DNA of 32,862 bases from Actinomyces sp. HPA0247 (GTDB lineage Bacteria > Actinomycetota > Actinomycetes > Actinomycetales > Actinomycetaceae): positions 1,256,498 through 1,289,359 of the forward strand of contig KE150450.1 of NCBI GenBank assembly GCA_000411415.1, read 5' to 3'. The stretch's first letter is position 1; the number at the start of each line of letters is the position of its first letter. Of this stretch, positions 14,902-22,697 are shown in pieces. The notes beneath the pieces are model-generated. The model ran no database searches and was not told the origin of the DNA. It worked only from the letters and a program-made list of their open reading frames with translations. Made by a program: the position numbers and the translations under genes.

Positions 14902-16569
14902 ATGCCCTCCGTCGATACCGCCAGCGCCATCCTCGCGTCCCTGGACGCCCTGGGCCTCACGCACGTTCTGTACTGCCCCGGATCGCGCAGCGCCCCCTTC
15001 GCCTACGCGCTCGAGGCAGGCGCGTTTAGCGGCGACGCGCGCGCCGTCCTGGATGAGCGCGGCGCCGGGTTCATGGCCGTCGGCTTGGCCCGCACCGGAG
15101 CCCTGCCCGCGATCGTCGTCACCTCGGGGACAGCCGTCGCAGAGCTGGCACCCGCCGTTCTCGAGGCCTCCCACGCGCGCCTGCCGCTCCTGGTTGTGAG
15201 CGCCGACCGCCCCGGCGAGCTGCGAGGCGTCGGCGCGTCCCAGGCGACCGACCAGTCGCGGCTCTTCGGCACCCACGTGCGCGCGCAGGTGGACCTGGAA
15301 CCTCAGGAGGCCTCGACGACGCTCGTCGGACACCTGACGCGCTGCGTCGCCGCCGCGTGCGGCGCACCCACGGGCACCCCCGGGCCCGTCCAGATCAACG
15401 TCGCCTTCCGCGACCCGCTCACGCCCGCTTCGCCCGCGTCCCCAGCGGCTTCCGGGGACGAGGCCGGGGCTTCCTTCGTCCCTCGCCCGACCCGGGTGCT
15501 CGCCGCCTCCCCCGTGAGCGCGCGCTGGGAGGACGTGGTCGGTCCTGCCACCGCGGGGCTGATCGTCGCGGGTGAGGGGGCTTCGCCTCGTGCCCTCGAA
15601 TGGTCGCGCGCCTCGGGATTCCCGCTCCTCGCCGAACCGGCCTCGGGCGCGTGGGCTGGCGGGGGAGTGACCCCCTTCGAGCAGTCCCTCGTGTGCTCAC
15701 CCCTCGGGCGCGAGGTCGACACCGTCGTCGTCACGGGCCGCCCGACGCTGTCTCGCCCCATCCACGCGCTCCTCGCGCGACCCGACGTGCGCGTTATCCT
15801 CGTCGACCCGCACGCCCCGTGGGTCGACGTCTCGGGCAACGCCTCGGTCGTGGTGGCCGACCTGGAGCCCGCGCGAGGGCCCATCGACGCCGCGCAGGTC
15901 GAGTGGGCGTCGCGCGTACGCGACGCCGCTCGCGACGCAGGTGAGCGTATCGAATCTCTGCTCGCCGCCGGTTCGGGCCGGACCATGCTCGACCTCGCTC
16001 GGGTTGTCGCCGCCTCCTCGAGCGGGCCCCTCGTGCTCGGCGCCTCGAATCCCGTGCGCGCCTTCGACCTGGCCGTGCCGACGTTGGAGGGACGCGCCGT
16101 TCACTCGAACCGCGGGCAGGCCGGCATCGACGGCACTATCGCGACCGCCGTCGGTATCGCCGTGGGCGCCGGGAGCGTCGGCGGGGCCACGGTCCCTGCG
16201 AGCGAGCGCGTCACCGCCGTCATGGGCGACCTGACGGCCTGCCACGACGCATCCTCCCTGGCCCTGGCAGCGGCCGCACGGGCACACCTCGACATCATCG
16301 TCGCCGACGACCGCGGCGGCGGAATCTTCGCCACCCTTGAACACGGGCGCGCCACCACCCCCGAGGCCTACGACCGGTGGTTCGGCGTCGCCCAGACGGT
16401 GGACTACGAGGCGCTCGCGGCCGCATACCGCCTGGCCTTCGCCCGCGTCGACAATCCCGCGCAGCTCGCCCGCGTGCTGGAGACCCCGCAGGCCGGCCCC
16501 CGCCTCGTCCATGTCCCCGTCGAGCGCGGCGCACACCTGTACGCGGCCATCCGGGACATCCTCAACTGA
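14902..16569 (+). CDS. menD: SEPHCHC synthase MenD (thiamine diphosphate enzyme)
   Basis: Joins isochorismate and 2-oxoglutarate, the first committed step of classical menaquinone synthesis. The 555 residues show the three-domain ThDP enzyme plan. The Pyr domain has YCPGSRSAPF, catalytic Glu52 in VLDERGAGF and VSADRPGELRG; the central domain is degenerate; the PP domain has GDLTACHDASS with the DDRGGGIFATLEHG metal/ThDP region. The ribosome site before ATG 14902 is poor, consistent with coupling to menC nine bases upstream. A short weak hairpin (16588-16603, then GTTTT) may end the transcript. Confidence 0.95.
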   Translation: MPSVDTASAILASLDALGLTHVLYCPGSRSAPFAYALEAGAFSGDARAVLDERGAGFMAVGLARTGALPAIVVTSGTAVAELAPAVLEASHARLPLLVVSADRPGELRGVGASQATDQSRLFGTHVRAQVDLEPQEASTTLVGHLTRCVAAACGAPTGTPGPVQINVAFRDPLTPASPASPAASGDEAGASFVPRPTRVLAASPVSARWEDVVGPATAGLIVAGEGASPRALEWSRASGFPLLAEPASGAWAGGGVTPFEQSLVCSPLGREVDTVVVTGRPTLSRPIHALLARPDVRVILVDPHAPWVDVSGNASVVVADLEPARGPIDAAQVEWASRVRDAARDAGERIESLLAAGSGRTMLDLARVVAASSSGPLVLGASNPVRAFDLAVPTLEGRAVHSNRGQAGIDGTIATAVGIAVGAGSVGGATVPASERVTAVMGDLTACHDASSLALAAAARAHLDIIVADDRGGGIFATLEHGRATTPEAYDRWFGVAQTVDYEALAAAYRLAFARVDNPAQLARVLETPQAGPRLVHVPVERGAHLYAAIRDILN

Positions 16570-16587
16570 ACGTCGTGGGAGCCCGTT

Positions 16588-16608
16588 CGCTGTGAGAGCA
16601 GCGGTTTT
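16588..16608 (+). terminator. Weak terminator-like hairpin after menD
   Basis: CGCTG (16588-16592) pairs with CAGCG (16599-16603) and is followed by GTTTT. The stem is only five base pairs, so termination may be partial. Confidence 0.3.
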
Positions 16609-16634
16609 CAGGAAACTTACAGGACGCTTTCAGT
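16606..16634 (+). promoter_or_regulatory. Three TTTCAGG-like direct repeats with 11-bp spacing
   Basis: TTTCAGG (16606-16612), TTACAGG (16617-16623) and TTTCAGT (16628-16634) start exactly 11 bp apart with four-base spacers. This is the geometry of OmpR/PhoP-family response-regulator sites. A CATACT -10 candidate (16655-16660) places the last copy against the -35 position, as for an activator of the protease gene. Confidence 0.6.
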
Positions 16635-16695
16635 GGGCCTTTGAGGAATCGACTCATACTGGTGGACAGATAACGAACTGACATCAGAGGAAACC

Positions 16696-18105
16696 ATGAA
16701 CGAGTCTCAGATTCCGGCCCCCGACGCCGACTCGTCGCGCGATGCGATCACGGCCTCGGCTCCCACCTATCTGCAGCGTGCGACGGCTCAGGACCCCTCG
16801 GCCACCCAGGAACTGCCGCCCGCGCAGGACGCCACGCGCGAGATGCCCACCCCCTCCGCCGAGGAAACCCGCGAGGGTGGCGGTACCTACTCCGCCCCCA
16901 CGGGCGAACCCTACGGCGGATACGCGGCCCCGGCCTCGCCCGAGGCGGTTCCCGCTCCCACGGCTGCTGCTCCCACCGTCATCGTCACGAAGAAAGGGCC
17001 GGGCTGGGTCGCCCTCTTCTGCGCGATGCTCGTGACGATCGGCCTGACCCTCGGCGCCGTGTTCTACGCGCGCCCGGCCATGCTGCGCGCCTCCACGCCG
17101 ACCAACCTCAACGGGGGAACGGTTGCGGCCGTGCCCGCGTCGAACAGCTCCGGGACGGACTGGACGGACGTCGCCTCCGCCGTATCGCCCGCCGTCGTCA
17201 CGATCCAGACCCAGGGCGCTTCGTCGGGTGGTACCGGTTCGGGCGTCATCTACGACGCGCAGGGAGACATCGTCACGAACTACCACGTCATCTCCTCCGT
17301 CCTGGGCGGCGGCCAGATCCAGGTGACCCTCGCGGACGGGCGACTCTACTCCGCGTCGATCGTCGGCCACGACAAGACCACCGACCTGGCCGTCATCCGC
17401 CTGGAGAACCCGCCCACGGACCTGACTGTCGCGCGCTTTGCGACGTCGGCGAACCTCAAGGTCGGCGCCCCCGTCATGGCGATCGGCGCGCCGCTGGGCC
17501 TGTCGAACACCGTGACGACCGGCATCGTCTCGGCCCTCAACCGTCCCGTCGAGGTCTCCATGGACGAGGACAGCTCGTCGCAGAACAGCACCCAGGCGTC
17601 CTCGGACCTCGTGGTGACGAACGCAATCCAGATCGACGCCTCCATCAACCCCGGCAACTCGGGCGGCCCGCTCTTCGACGCGACCGGCGCGGTTATCGGC
17701 ATTAACTCCTCGATCAAGTCACTCGCCACCTCGTCCGACGGGCAGGCCGGCTCAATCGGCCTGGGCTTCGCGATCCCCTCCGACCTGGTCGTCTCTGTTG
17801 CTGATCAGCTGATCGCCACCGGCTCGGCGTCCCACGGCATGCTCGGCGTGACCGTCAAGGCCGCGACGACGACCGTCGGCTCCGACACCTACGTCGGCGC
17901 CGAGGTTCAGGAGGTCTCCGCAGGTTCCGGTGCATCCGCTGCGGGCATTCGCTCCGGCGACGTCATCGTCAAGGTCGAAGGTCAGGAAGTGACCAGCCCC
18001 AAGCAGCTCATCGGCTACGTGCGCCGCTACAAGGCTGGCGACACCGTCGCCATGACGATCGTGCGCGACGGCGCCACGCAGGACGTGTCCGTGCGGATCC
18101 AGTGA
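16696..18105 (+). CDS. HtrA/DegP-like membrane-anchored serine protease with PDZ domain
   Basis: An envelope quality-control protease (S1C family), 469 residues. Residues 1-100 are cytosolic, disordered and rich in Pro/Ala/Glu. One membrane segment (about 103-124, VALFCAMLVTIGLTLGAVFY) leads to an extracytoplasmic trypsin-like domain with catalytic His197 (TNYHVISS), Asp230 (TTDLAVIRL) and Ser322 (NPGNSGGPLFD). A C-terminal PDZ domain (about 375-469) has HGMLGV and ASAAGIRSGDVIVKV. The start has AGAGGAAA eight bases upstream. It is transcribed alone: 11-bp repeats precede it and a terminator follows. Homologues are often controlled by envelope-stress two-component systems, which fits the repeats. 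Confidence 0.93.
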   Translation: MNESQIPAPDADSSRDAITASAPTYLQRATAQDPSATQELPPAQDATREMPTPSAEETREGGGTYSAPTGEPYGGYAAPASPEAVPAPTAAAPTVIVTKKGPGWVALFCAMLVTIGLTLGAVFYARPAMLRASTPTNLNGGTVAAVPASNSSGTDWTDVASAVSPAVVTIQTQGASSGGTGSGVIYDAQGDIVTNYHVISSVLGGGQIQVTLADGRLYSASIVGHDKTTDLAVIRLENPPTDLTVARFATSANLKVGAPVMAIGAPLGLSNTVTTGIVSALNRPVEVSMDEDSSSQNSTQASSDLVVTNAIQIDASINPGNSGGPLFDATGAVIGINSSIKSLATSSDGQAGSIGLGFAIPSDLVVSVADQLIATGSASHGMLGVTVKAATTTVGSDTYVGAEVQEVSAGSGASAAGIRSGDVIVKVEGQEVTSPKQLIGYVRRYKAGDTVAMTIVRDGATQDVSVRIQ

Positions 18106-18191
18106 GCTGCGTGCGTCGCGTGCGCGTTGCGTGTATGCGCGCGCTGCGGCGTGACTCGAGTATTGCGTGACCTGAGTGCCGCGCACTGACG

Positions 18192-18229
18192 AGGCCCGCT
18201 GTCCCTGTGAAGGGGCGGCGGGCCTTTGC
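18192..18229 (+). terminator. Terminator after the HtrA-like gene
   Basis: AGGCCCGC (18192-18199) pairs with GCGGGCCT (18218-18225), with a further CCC/GGG inside, and is followed by TTTGC. It lies about 85 bases after the stop codon. Confidence 0.75.
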
Positions 18230-18324
18230 GCGTGGTGGGCTTGCGAGGGTGCATATATGCAGTTTTCGGCCGCTGATGTGCCGCGCGTTGATGCGAGGTC
18301 TCCGCATCTGGGCTTGTGTCGAAG

Positions 18325-18409
18325 GGGATTCAACCTGATCGGGAAAATTCAACCCGTTCTGATCGGGTGGAATGTTCCCGATGGGGTGGAATGTTCCCGA
18401 TCGGGTGGA
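18325..18409. repeat. Cluster A of dispersed GGTGNAATGNTCCC-type repeats
   Basis: GGTGGAATGTTCCC occurs at 18366-18379 and 18385-18398, within a 19-bp period that continues as GATCGGGTGGA at 18399. An inverted relative, GGGAAAATTCAACC, is at 18341-18354 and a shorter one, GGGATTCAACC, at 18325-18335. There is no ORF. Confidence 0.7.
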
Positions 18410-18549
18410 GCGCTGGCGCAATCAAGCCGCTGAGGTACCCGAAGTGGGTACCGGCGTGCGTGGGGATGAGCTCTTGAAGGTCGGAAACAGTGCGCGATGC
18501 AGGATATGGCTTGCTAGCTTTCTTCGTGACCACGCTTTGGCTTGTTCCT

Positions 18550-18628
18550 AAGTGGTGTTACACCACTTAGCTGGGTATTACACCAGCTGGGAACCGGTGT
18601 AATGCTCCCTAACTGGTGCAATGCTCCG
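18550..18628. repeat. Cluster B of related repeats and palindromes
   Basis: AAGTGGTGT-T-ACACCACTT (18550-18568) is a perfect inverted repeat. ATTACACC (18577-18584) pairs with GGTGTAAT (18596-18603). GGTGTAATGCTCCC (18596-18609) and GGTGCAATGCTCCG (18615-18628) are variants of the cluster A word. The 320-base region around both clusters (18230-18725, after the HtrA terminator) has no supportable gene. Confidence 0.7.
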
Positions 18629-18692
18629 TCATCGGCGAATCCTTCGTGCGGGCAGACCCCCATTCAGCTGTTGAGCAGACGCATGAAAAGGG

Positions 18693-18711
18693 GGGGCGGC
18701 GGGCCTTTGCG
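18693..18711. repeat. 19-bp copy of the HtrA terminator 3' half
   Basis: GGGGCGGCGGGCCTTTGCG is identical to 18212-18230, the right half of the HtrA terminator, and lies just past the menF stop. The matching left arm is missing here, so it cannot form the same hairpin. Confidence 0.6.
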
Positions 18712-18725
18712 TGTCGACGGGTCGT

Positions 18726-19961
18726 TTAGACCCCGAGGGCGTCCAGGAGCGGGCGCATCTTCGCTTCGGTCTCGGCCAGCTCGGCGTCCGGGTCGGAATC
18801 CGGCATGATGCCCGCGCCCGCGAAAAGACGCAGGCGCGTGCCCGAGGTGAGCCCGCAGCGCAGCGCGACCGCAAACTCGCCGTTGCCCGCCGTGTCCACC
18901 CAGCCCACGGGCCCCGAGTAGCGGCCGCGCTCGGTGTCCTCCAGCTCCTCAATGAGTCGCATCGCGGCGTCGCGCGGGGTGCCGCATACGGCCGCCGTCG
19001 GATGCAGGGCGGCCACCAGATCCAGTAGATGAGCGGACCCCAGGCGCGCGTGCACGTCCGTCGCCAGGTGAACGACGTTCGGCAGCGACAGGAGGAACGG
19101 CCCGTGAGTCGTCACCGAGGTACACAGACGCGTCAAGATCGAGGACACCGACTCGGAGGCCAGGTCGTGCTCGCGCAGGTCCTTCGCGCTCGACGCGAGC
19201 ATCTCGCCCTCGCCGGGCTTACACGTGCCCGCCAGGACGCGCGAGGTCGCCGTGCCGTCCGAGGCCGCGATCAGCATCTCCGGGGACGCGCCGAGGAGCG
19301 AATCCACGCAGAAACGCCACGTCGACGGGTACAGGTCGCTCAGGCGCTCGAGCAGGAAACGCTCATCAAAGCCGTGCGCGCACCGCACCGTCATATCGCG
19401 CGCCATGACGGCCTTGTCGGCGGCCCCCTCGCGCAGGCGCTGCGCCATCGCCCGCACCGAGTCGCGCCACTGGCCGCGCGACATCGACCCGTGTCCAAAC
19501 GTCAGAGATTCCGGCACGCGCGGGGCAGGCCTCGCCTCGGCTAGCGCCTCGTCAACGGCCGTCAGCGGATCCGGGGCGTCCCCGATGCCCGCCGTGATCG
19601 CCCAGCGGGCCTCGGCCTCGTCGATGAGAGTCAGCGCGGGCACAAACGCGACCGAACGGGCGGGGGAACGGAACGCGAAGGACGCGAACAAGACGGGGGA
19701 GGGGGCGCCGCCGGCGGGGGACGAGGCCGGGGTGGCCTCCCACGCGCGGCGCACCTCGGCGATCGCACCCGGGGCCGCGGACTCGAGCGTGAGCGCCCGT
19801 CCCAGGCCGATCATCTGGCGGCGCTCACCCAGCCAGGCGGCGCCCCCGCAGTCGGGAAGTAAGGACGTCAGTGAGCAAGTAGACCCCGGGTGCTGCGGGG
19901 GTAGGGCCAGCGCTCGAAAGGTCAGGCGCGAGCATCCGAAGTCGTTGTGCATGGGTTCCAT
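18726..19961 (-). CDS. menF: Isochorismate synthase MenF (chorismate-binding family)
   Basis: Converts chorismate to isochorismate, feeding MenD. The product is 411 residues from ATG 19961 (408 from 19952; neither has a good ribosome site, and a longer frame to 20042 would run into menG). Hallmarks of the chorismate-binding domain are all in the C-terminal half: SRVLAGTCKPGEGE, a long helix with HDLASESVSSIL, LHPTAAVCGTPRDAA, and ELEDTERGRYSGPVGWVD. The ending GAGIMPDSDPDAELAETEAK is the usual metal-binding end. It is divergent from menG with about 50 bases between starts, so they may share control. Confidence 0.93.
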   Translation of the reverse strand: MEPMHNDFGCSRLTFRALALPPQHPGSTCSLTSLLPDCGGAAWLGERRQMIGLGRALTLESAAPGAIAEVRRAWEATPASSPAGGAPSPVLFASFAFRSPARSVAFVPALTLIDEAEARWAITAGIGDAPDPLTAVDEALAEARPAPRVPESLTFGHGSMSRGQWRDSVRAMAQRLREGAADKAVMARDMTVRCAHGFDERFLLERLSDLYPSTWRFCVDSLLGASPEMLIAASDGTATSRVLAGTCKPGEGEMLASSAKDLREHDLASESVSSILTRLCTSVTTHGPFLLSLPNVVHLATDVHARLGSAHLLDLVAALHPTAAVCGTPRDAAMRLIEELEDTERGRYSGPVGWVDTAGNGEFAVALRCGLTSGTRLRLFAGAGIMPDSDPDAELAETEAKMRPLLDALGV

Positions 19962-20010
19962 GGTAGGAGCAGGGGCGGCACAGTGCTGGAAGACGTGCGA
20001 GTATTGACGC

Positions 20011-20718
20011 ATGACTGAATCCCCGCGAGCGGACCTGAGCAAGGTTCCCGAAGAGATCGCCTCGATGTTCGACTCCGTCGCCTCCCGCTACGACGCGATG
20101 GATACGCTGATGACGGGCGGTTTGAACAACGTCTGGATGACCGCCCTGCGCAAGGCGGTCGCCCCGCACCCCGGCGAACGCATCCTCGACTTGGCGGCCG
20201 GAACCGGCGCGTCGTCGGCCTCCCTGGCCAAGGGCGGCGCCGAAGTCGTCGCCTGCGACCTGTCCGAAGGCATGATCGAGGTCGGCCGTGAGCGGCACCC
20301 CGAGATCGAGTTCGTACACGGCAACGCCATGGACCTGGACTTCGAGGACGGCACCTTCGATGCGGTCACCATCTCGTGGGGACTGCGCAACATCCCGGAC
20401 CCGCAGCTCGCGCTGCGCGAGATGGCGCGCGTCGTGCGCCCGCGCGGCCGCCTCGTGGTGCTGGAGTTCTCCACGCCGCCCTCGCGCATTTTCCGCGGCC
20501 TGTACAACGTCTACCAGTCGACCGTCATGCCGGCGATCGCCCGCGTCGCCTCCACGAACGACGGCGCCTACGGCTACCTGGTCGAGTCGATCCGCCAGTG
20601 GCCCGCCCAGGAGGAAATCGGCCGCATGATCGCCGCCAACGGCTGGAGCGAGGTCGAGTACCGCAACCTCACCGGCGGCATCGCCTGCCTGCACCGCGCG
20701 GTCAAGCCGCTGCCGTAA
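20011..20718 (+). CDS. menG: Demethylmenaquinone methyltransferase MenG (UbiE family)
   Basis: Performs the final C-methylation of demethylmenaquinone using S-adenosylmethionine. The 235 residues match the family length. The N-terminal VASRYDAMDTLMTGGLNNVW is the UbiE signature. SAM motif I is ILDLAAGTGASS, acidic motif II follows as VVACDLSEGM, and SWGLRNIPDP with RVVRPRGRLVVLEFSTP completes it. No Shine-Dalgarno is visible before ATG 20011, so it may be leaderless or weakly translated. A very strong terminator follows. Confidence 0.95.
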   Translation: MTESPRADLSKVPEEIASMFDSVASRYDAMDTLMTGGLNNVWMTALRKAVAPHPGERILDLAAGTGASSASLAKGGAEVVACDLSEGMIEVGRERHPEIEFVHGNAMDLDFEDGTFDAVTISWGLRNIPDPQLALREMARVVRPRGRLVVLEFSTPPSRIFRGLYNVYQSTVMPAIARVASTNDGAYGYLVESIRQWPAQEEIGRMIAANGWSEVEYRNLTGGIACLHRAVKPLP

Positions 20719-20736
20719 CTATCGTTCGATAACGAC

Positions 20737-20770
20737 GAGGCCGGGGCCCCTTGTGTGGGGTCCCGGCCTC
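20737..20770 (+). terminator. Strong terminator after menG
   Basis: GAGGCCGGGGCCCC (20737-20750) pairs with GGGGTCCCGGCCTC (20757-20770) over a six-base loop with one mismatch. One of several hairpins here sharing an ACGAGGCC start. Confidence 0.8.
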
Positions 20771-20808
20771 TCATGTTGGGCGCGGAAGGCGCAGCCGCGC
20801 CCATGGAC

Positions 20809-20859
20809 GGGGCAGGGGCGGCGCGCACCCACCTGCGGGTGGCGCGTGTGCCCTGCCCC
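20809..20859 (-). terminator. Terminator after the DUF4832-type gene
   Basis: On the minus strand GGGGCAGGG (20851-20859) pairs with CCCTGCCCC (20809-20817), with a second inner stem (GCGCACCCAC with GGGTGGCGCG). It starts 11 bases after the stop of the minus-strand gene and is convergent with the menG terminator. Confidence 0.7.
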
Positions 20860-20869
20860 GGCCTCGTTG

Positions 20870-22336
20870 TTAGTTCTTCGGCGCGTGGCCCCGGGTCAGC
20901 GTCCCCAGGCCCAGGTAGCCGGGCAGGGGCTTGTTCATGTCCTCGTTCGCGAAGGCGACGGGCGCGCCTCCCGGCAGCGGGTTGACAACGCGGATCGCGG
21001 CTGTGAGCTTCTGTTTGGGGTCGTTCGACTTGTACTTCTCAGGCATGGGCAGGCGTGCGGTCACCCTCCCCGTCTGGCCCGGAAGGATCGAGGGCAGAGT
21101 GGACTCGATGGTCTGGCTGGCCACGATCTCATTGTTCTTATTCTCATCGACGAGGATGACCTCGAGCGGCCACGTCGCATAGAACGGGGCGACGCCCGTG
21201 TTCTTGATCTCCACGACCACGGTGGCCTTCACCTGGTTGTACGTCACCGACGTGCGGGTCGCCTGCAGCGTGTAGCCCATGGCGGCGCTCGCGGCCTTGG
21301 CGCGCGTCAGCTCGTCGCCGCTGTAACCGACCGTGAAAGCATCGTTATTGATGAGCCACGTGGCGTGCGCCTGCTGGATCGACTCGAGGGCCTTGTAATC
21401 GCGTCCCGCTTCCATGTCTGGGCAGCGTAGCGGCTCGGAGAAGGCGCATTCCTGGAAGGAGGGGTACAGCTCGCCGCCGATGGGGGAGTGCTGCCAAGCG
21501 TCACCCTCGCCCTGCTTCTTCAGCTTGGGGATGAAGTGCCAGCTGGTCCCTTCCAGGGTCGCGTAGCCGAGGGAATCATCGTAGTAACCCATGCCGTGAG
21601 CCTTCGTGGCCTCGGTGGGGTATCGGTTCTGGATGAAGGTCTCGTCGAAGGCGTCGTCCCAGGCCTCGACGAGTTGGGCGCGGAACTCGTCCGACGGCAT
21701 CCAGTTGATGGCATCCGGGTTTTGATCGTTGACGTAGCCGTTGTAGGGGTAGGTGTGCTCCTCGCCCCAGAAGCCGTACAGGCCTGCGGTGATGTAGCCG
21801 ATGCGCGGATCCCCGTCGTACCTGTTGCCCAGGGCCGCGACGAAGTGCAGGAACATCTGCTGGACGTTCGGGTCGTCGTAGTTGGGGGAGAAGGAGATCT
21901 CCTCGTTGTCGTAGAAGTCGTACGTGCGGCTCTTGTCCGTGCCTCCGTCGATGAGGTACTGGGGCATGCCGGATTCTTCGCCGGGGGTGTCCAGGTAGAA
22001 GCGGATGGCGGCTTGGTGGCCGCGCGACGCGATGGAATCGAGCATGGCATCGACCTTCGTGAAGTCGTAGGTGTCGCGTCCGGTGACAACGTCGTTCACG
22101 GGGAAGGGTGCCCATTCGAGCGTGTACGGCAGCGATCCTTTCGCGAGCACGGGCTTGCCGCCGGCGGCGGGCGCCCACGGCATGAAGCCCTTCATCGGGT
22201 TCGAGACCGGGGCGGGTGCTTCTTTCAGGTCGGTCCACTGGGGTGTGGCGGCCGACGAGGCCGTGGCTGGCAGGGTGGCACCCGCCAGTCCTGCGGCCGC
22301 CGCGAGAGCGATGGCGATGCGAGCAAATTTCCTCAT
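20870..22336 (-). CDS. Secreted DUF4874/DUF4832-type protein
   Basis: An exported 488-residue protein. The signal peptide (MRKFARIAIALAAAAGLAG) is cleaved near ASSAA-TPQ. The mature part opens with VSNPMKGFMPW, the NP-x-x-GF motif seen at the start of DUF4874 domains, followed by a TIM-barrel-like stretch (TYDFTKVDAMLDSIASRGHQAAIRFY; GYITAGLYGFWGEEHTYP) and, from about residue 355, a beta-sandwich (DUF4832-like, TYNQVKATVVVEIKNTGVAPFYATWP). A glycosidase-like role on extracellular polysaccharide is often proposed for such folds, but no substrate is established here. WGEEH could carry a catalytic Glu. ATG 22336 has AAAGGA ten bases upstream. Family naming is from memory of the motifs and should be checked. 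Confidence 0.75.
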   Translation of the reverse strand: MRKFARIAIALAAAAGLAGATLPATASSAATPQWTDLKEAPAPVSNPMKGFMPWAPAAGGKPVLAKGSLPYTLEWAPFPVNDVVTGRDTYDFTKVDAMLDSIASRGHQAAIRFYLDTPGEESGMPQYLIDGGTDKSRTYDFYDNEEISFSPNYDDPNVQQMFLHFVAALGNRYDGDPRIGYITAGLYGFWGEEHTYPYNGYVNDQNPDAINWMPSDEFRAQLVEAWDDAFDETFIQNRYPTEATKAHGMGYYDDSLGYATLEGTSWHFIPKLKKQGEGDAWQHSPIGGELYPSFQECAFSEPLRCPDMEAGRDYKALESIQQAHATWLINNDAFTVGYSGDELTRAKAASAAMGYTLQATRTSVTYNQVKATVVVEIKNTGVAPFYATWPLEVILVDENKNNEIVASQTIESTLPSILPGQTGRVTARLPMPEKYKSNDPKQKLTAAIRVVNPLPGGAPVAFANEDMNKPLPGYLGLGTLTRGHAPKN

Positions 22337-22449
22337 CGCGAGGTCCTTTCAGTCTGTACTGCGGCTGGGGACATTGAGCGGCGTGGGCGCGTCGCGTGGA
22401 ACCTTGCGCAGGGCAATCGCATCCGCGTGCGATCCGAGGATTCCACGGC

Positions 22450-22525
22450 TGACAAGTGAATCACTGTGTTGTCACTTCGCGCAAGATTGTGAAAAATTGT
22501 GTCAGTAAGTGATTGTGTGACAAGT
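22450..22525. promoter_or_regulatory. AT-rich cluster of TGACA/GTGA words upstream of the DUF4832-type gene
   Basis: TGACAA (22450-22455) pairs with TTGTCA (22469-22474) around the palindrome GTGAATCAC (22456-22464); AAGTGA/TCACTT arms overlap it. TGACAAGTG recurs near 22517. This is the most AT-rich patch of the 361-base gap 22337-22697 and looks like a control region for the gene at 20870-22336. The rest of the gap holds only the terminator at 22637-22672. Confidence 0.45.
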
Positions 22526-22636
22526 GTATGGTGAGCTGGGCATTCGTCTGCCTGCGGGCGCGTCGCGCCGTTGCGGCGTGCGAGCGGGGCTTCCCGCGCG
22601 TGTGGAGTGGGCGATCGGCGCTCGTGTCCAACGAGG

Positions 22637-22672
22637 ACGAGGCCGGGTCCCTCGGTGGGGTCCCGGCCTCGT
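22637..22672 (-). terminator. Terminator after the putative lipoprotein gene
   Basis: ACGAGGCCGGG (22637-22647) pairs perfectly with CCCGGCCTCGT (22662-22672). It begins 26 bases past the stop of the minus-strand gene at 22698. Confidence 0.75.
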
Positions 22673-22697
22673 TAGTGGAGTGCGTGCGCTGGCTCGT

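Noticed and set aside
18542-18808. 88-residue plus-strand open frame
   Set aside because: It consists of the repeat cluster and the 3' end of menF read in antisense.
20753-21430. 225-residue plus-strand open frame after menG
   Set aside because: It covers two terminators and the antisense of the secreted DUF4832-type gene.
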